Below are positions 12,849 through 15,791 of a DNA stretch of 15,791 bases, one piece after another. The notes beneath the pieces are model-generated. The model was given only the letters and a program-made list of their open reading frames with translations. It was not told the DNA's origin and made no database searches. Location: positions 1-15,791 of the forward strand of contig JAGNNB010000024.1 in NCBI GenBank assembly GCA_017990865.1, given 5' to 3'. Numbering within the stretch: the first letter of the stretch is position 1; each line of letters begins with the position of its first letter. The position numbers and the translations under genes are program-made. This DNA comes from Lysobacteraceae bacterium (GTDB lineage Bacteria > Pseudomonadota > Gammaproteobacteria > Xanthomonadales > Xanthomonadaceae).

Positions 12849-15019
12849 ACGCGATTGCGGTGCGTGTCGCGCTGGCGCTGTGCTTGTTGTCGCCGCCGGC
12901 ATTTGCGCGATCGCTCACCGACTTCGTCGATCCTTTCATCGGCACCGACGGCACCGGTCACACGTTTCCAGGCGCATCGATGCCGTTCGGCATGGTCCAG
13001 CCCAGCCCGGACAACACCGATCGCGGCTGGAGCTACAGCAGCGGTTATCAGTATCGCGCGCCGAAGATTCTCGGCTTCTCGAACACTCACATCAGCGGTG
13101 CTGGCATCGGCGAACTGGGCGATGTCCTGCTGCAACCTGCGCAGGGCGATGCGTGGAACGCGGGAACCGTCGATTTCGCCAGCGCGTACGACAAACGCAG
13201 CGAAACCGCGCGCCCGGGTTACTACGCGGTGACGCTGCGCGATCGCGGCGTACGGGTGGAACTCACCGCCAGCGAACGTGTCGCGTTCCAGCGCTATACC
13301 TTCGATCGCCCCGGGCGGGTGCAGGTGCTGGTGGATCTGCAGCACGGCATTCTCTTCGGCGATGGGCCGCGCGTGACTCGTGCAGATGTTAGCCAAGCGG
13401 ATATCGCGGTCGGACCGCAGAATCTTCAAGGCACGGTGTTCTCGAAAAACTGGGTCGAGCGTCAGGCCTCCTTCGCGGTGCGATTCAGTGCGCCGATCGT
13501 CGAGAGCATCGTGCTACCGCCGCGCGACGGCGACAAAGCGCCGCGCTATGTGCTCGCTTTCGACCTGGGCAAGAGTAGGGTGCTGGAAGCGCGCGTCGCG
13601 CTGTCGACCGTGGACGAAGCCGGTGCGCTGCGCAATCTCGCCACCGCCGACGAGCGCGACTTCGCACGCGTGCGCCGCGATGCCGATCGCGCGTGGAATG
13701 ATCTGCTGGGTCGGATTCGCATCGAGGCCGATGCGCGCACGAAGCGGATGTTCTATTCGGCGTTGTATCGCGCCATGCTGCATCCCAGCCAGATCGCCGA
13801 TGCCGACGGTCGCGTGCGCGGACCGAAAGGTGAGGTGATGCGAGCGCCGGACGGCGTCTATTACTCGACCCTGAGTCTGTGGGACACGTTCCGCGCCGCG
13901 CATCCGCTGTACACGTTGATCGTGCCGGAACGCGTGCCCGGTTTCGTCAATACGATGATCGCGCACCAGCAGCAGATGGGCTATCTGCCGCTGTGGACCG
14001 CTTGGGGTCGCGAGACCCACACCATGATCGGCAATCCGGCGATGCTGGTGATCGCCGATGCGCTGATCAAGGAAGTGCCGGGGATCGATGCCGATGCCGC
14101 GCTGCAGGCGATGCTGGCCACCAGTACTAAGCCGCGCCCCGATGCGCCCGTGTGGGCGCAGCGCGACTGGGACACGCTGGAGCGCTATGGCTATCTGCCC
14201 TTCGACGTGCAGACCGGCGAATCGGTGTCGATGACCGCGGAACTGGGCTATGGCGACGCCGCATTGGCGCAGTTGGCGAAACAGCTCGGTCGCGAGGAGA
14301 TCGCGACGCGCTTCTCGCGGCGCGCCACAGGCTGGACGCGCTTGTTCGATCCGACGACGCGCACGCTGCGCGGCAAGGACAGCGCCGGACGCTGGCGTAC
14401 GCCATTCGATCCCACGGTCGCGACGTCGCCGATGAACAATCCCGGCGATTACACCGAAGCCAACGCCTACCAATACACCGCCACGCCGGCGCTGCACGAC
14501 GCCGAGGGCTTTCGCGACGCGCTCGGCGGCGCGAAAGAGCTGGAGACATGGCTGGACGATTTTTTCGCGCGCGCGGCGCCGAACGCGGACAAGCATCTCG
14601 GCCAGGAGGCGATGATCGGGCAATACGCGCACGGCAACGAGCCGAGCCATCACATCGCTTGGCTCTACGCGTTCACCGACGCGCCGCAGAAAGGGCACGC
14701 GCGCGTTCGCGAGATCGTGCGCCGTTTCTATCGCGACACGCCCGACGGCATCGTCGGCAACGACGATGCCGGGCAGATGAGCGCATGGCTGGTGTTCGCG
14801 ACCCTCGGCCTGTATCCGGTTCAACCGGCGCGCGGCGAATACGTCTTGGGTGTGCCGCTGGTCGCCGAGGCCCGCGTGCGCATCGGCGACGCGCAATTGC
14901 ATATCCGCCGCGAGCCGCGCGACATCGCGACGCTCGACGGTCGCGCGCTGCCGCGTACCGCAGCGCCGCATACGGCACTCGCCGCAGGCGGTATGCTGCG
15001 TCTCGGTCCGGCGCGATGA
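12845..15019 (+). CDS. Exported GH92 glycosidase (alpha-mannosidase family)
   Basis: Starting at TTG 12845 the protein has 724 residues, a normal length for GH92. A signal peptide (MNAIAVRVALALCLLSPPAFA) ends at about residue 21, so it acts in the periplasm or outside. Family hallmarks are all present: DPFIGTDGTGHTFPGASMPF (29-48), GFSNTHISGAGIGELGD (77-93), LWDTFRAAHPLYTLIVPE in the middle, QYAHGNEPSHH with Glu599 as the likely acid, and GNDDAGQMSAW (638-648), whose aspartates are base candidates. GH92 enzymes are calcium-dependent exo-alpha-mannosidases. Finding one between an alpha-glucosidase and a neopullulanase is unexpected and suggests a mixed mannose/glucose substrate. The TTG overlaps the PhyH stop (TTGA) with a good Shine-Dalgarno sequence ahead; a GTG at 12860 is a weaker alternative. 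The unusual start could lower its translation relative to its neighbours. Confidence 0.92.
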   Translation: MNAIAVRVALALCLLSPPAFARSLTDFVDPFIGTDGTGHTFPGASMPFGMVQPSPDNTDRGWSYSSGYQYRAPKILGFSNTHISGAGIGELGDVLLQPAQGDAWNAGTVDFASAYDKRSETARPGYYAVTLRDRGVRVELTASERVAFQRYTFDRPGRVQVLVDLQHGILFGDGPRVTRADVSQADIAVGPQNLQGTVFSKNWVERQASFAVRFSAPIVESIVLPPRDGDKAPRYVLAFDLGKSRVLEARVALSTVDEAGALRNLATADERDFARVRRDADRAWNDLLGRIRIEADARTKRMFYSALYRAMLHPSQIADADGRVRGPKGEVMRAPDGVYYSTLSLWDTFRAAHPLYTLIVPERVPGFVNTMIAHQQQMGYLPLWTAWGRETHTMIGNPAMLVIADALIKEVPGIDADAALQAMLATSTKPRPDAPVWAQRDWDTLERYGYLPFDVQTGESVSMTAELGYGDAALAQLAKQLGREEIATRFSRRATGWTRLFDPTTRTLRGKDSAGRWRTPFDPTVATSPMNNPGDYTEANAYQYTATPALHDAEGFRDALGGAKELETWLDDFFARAAPNADKHLGQEAMIGQYAHGNEPSHHIAWLYAFTDAPQKGHARVREIVRRFYRDTPDGIVGNDDAGQMSAWLVFATLGLYPVQPARGEYVLGVPLVAEARVRIGDAQLHIRREPRDIATLDGRALPRTAAPHTALAAGGMLRLGPAR

Positions 15020-15080
15020 TCGAACTGCGCGAGTCGCCGCCGCATGCGCCTGGCGATGCAGTAGACACAGCGTTTTTGTG

Positions 15081-15087
15081 GAGAGAG
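15081..15087 (+). promoter_or_regulatory. Ribosome binding site of the neopullulanase-like gene
   Basis: GAGAGAG ends 5 bp before the ATG at 15093, which opens directly into a signal peptide. Confidence 0.6.
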
Positions 15088-15092
15088 TGACG

Positions 15093-15791
15093 ATGAAACA
15101 CCGCCCGCTTCGACGCGCGATCGCTGCGTCCGTGTTGTCGCTGATCTGCTGTCTTGCGGCGCTGCCGGTCTTCTCGGCGAACGCGACCAAGACCGCGGAT
15201 ACGCGCGCCGACGCGCGCGCGCCATCGTCGACGCCCGCCGTCTACCCGCCGAATTGGTGGGTCGGGATGCGCGATCCACGCCTGCAGATTATGTTGCGGG
15301 CGCCCGACATCGGCGCGGGCGACGTGCGTCTCGACGACACCGCGCGTGCGCGCATCGTCCGAGTTGTGCGCGGCGACAGTCCCAACTATCTGTTCGTCGA
15401 CCTCGAGATCGCCGCCGATGCCGCGCCCGGCGATCTACGGTTGCGCCTGACTGCGGAAGGTCGTGAGCGAACGCTGCGTTACGCGTTATGGCCGCGCAAG
15501 CCGGGCTCGGCCGAGCGTCGCGGCTTCGACGGCCGCGATGCCATTCTCAATCTCATGCCCGACCGTTTCGCCAACGGCGATCCGGGCAACGATCGCGTCG
15601 CCGGCTACGTCGAAGGCGCGAATCGCGATCACCCCGGCGGTCGTCACGGCGGCGATCTGCGCGGCTTGCGCCAGCGTCTCGACTACATCGCGGGCATGGG
15701 CTACACCATGGTCTGGCCGACGCCGCTGATCGAGAACGCGCAGACCGAATACTCGTATCACGGTTATGCCGCGACCGATCTGTACCGCATC
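15093..15791 (+). CDS. Exported neopullulanase/cyclomaltodextrinase-like GH13 enzyme, cut by right edge
   Basis: The visible 233 codons begin with a signal peptide (basic MKHRPLRR, hydrophobic core to about residue 28). An N-terminal beta domain at about 50-135 opens with YPPNWWVGMRDPRLQIML, the signature of the cyclomaltodextrinase N-terminal domain. The GH13 barrel starts at about 146 with FDGRDAILNLMPDRFANGDP, GGRHGGDLRGLRQRLDYIAG (182-201), MGYTMVWPTPLIEN and YSYHGYAATD (220-229). This matches SusA-type neopullulanases, which cut alpha-1,4 bonds in pullulan, cyclodextrins or maltodextrins in the periplasm. The catalytic Asp/Glu/Asp set lies beyond the window. It follows the GH92 gene by 73 bp, and that gap holds a 24-codon frame linking the two. 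It is probably the fourth gene of the unit and the starting enzyme of glucan breakdown. Confidence 0.9.
   Translation, partial: MKHRPLRRAIAASVLSLICCLAALPVFSANATKTADTRADARAPSSTPAVYPPNWWVGMRDPRLQIMLRAPDIGAGDVRLDDTARARIVRVVRGDSPNYLFVDLEIAADAAPGDLRLRLTAEGRERTLRYALWPRKPGSAERRGFDGRDAILNLMPDRFANGDPGNDRVAGYVEGANRDHPGGRHGGDLRGLRQRLDYIAGMGYTMVWPTPLIENAQTEYSYHGYAATDLYRI

Noticed and set aside
13514..15190. A 558-codon minus-strand frame opposite the GH92 gene
   Set aside because: It is a shadow frame without motifs; the plus strand carries all GH92 hallmarks.

Overview
This is a GC-rich bacterial chromosome segment. The genes suggest a gammaproteobacterium of the Xanthomonadaceae/Lysobacteraceae type. 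The grounds are the strong GC codon bias, a TonB-dependent receptor, a sucrose/maltose-type (SLC45/SUC-like) MFS permease next to GH13 and GH92 glycosidases, and an EF-Ts tail of proteobacterial type. The genus assignment is inference.

Left part (1-3860), all on the minus strand: a TonB-dependent outer-membrane receptor, then a ThiF/E1-type adenylating enzyme, then the first 147 codons of an AMP-binding (acyl-CoA synthetase-like) enzyme that runs off the left edge. The order and spacing suggest one transcription unit that takes up and activates an unknown substrate.

Middle (about 3861-5582): an orphan lipoprotein gene of unknown function. It is visibly less GC-rich than its surroundings and has a hairpin terminator behind it. 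To its right lies a short 3' remnant of an EF-Ts gene (tsf) followed by a clear intrinsic terminator. This looks like a rearrangement or integration scar.

Right part (5583-15791): a carbohydrate-utilisation region. An AraC-family regulator on the minus strand is divergent from a three-gene plus-strand unit of zinc alcohol dehydrogenase, PF00756-type esterase and SLC45-like sugar permease. A second plus-strand unit follows: GH13 alpha-glucosidase, PhyH-type Fe(II)/2-oxoglutarate dioxygenase, exported GH92 glycosidase and an exported neopullulanase-like GH13 enzyme cut by the right edge. Several junctions are translationally coupled (ATGA, ATGA, TTGA).

The most interesting signal is a perfect 27-bp direct repeat, found once upstream of each plus-strand unit. 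At both places it lies exactly 21 bp before an AraC-type start codon on the minus strand. The first is the intact regulator; the second is a truncated 25-codon remnant. The 21-bp spacers have diverged while the 27-mer has not, so it is probably an operator or promoter tying both units to one regulator. A working picture is that exported enzymes trim an alpha-glucan or mannose-containing glycan, the permease imports the products, and the alpha-glucosidase, dioxygenase, dehydrogenase and esterase process a modified sugar in the cytoplasm. The substrate and the dioxygenase reaction are not shown by the sequence.
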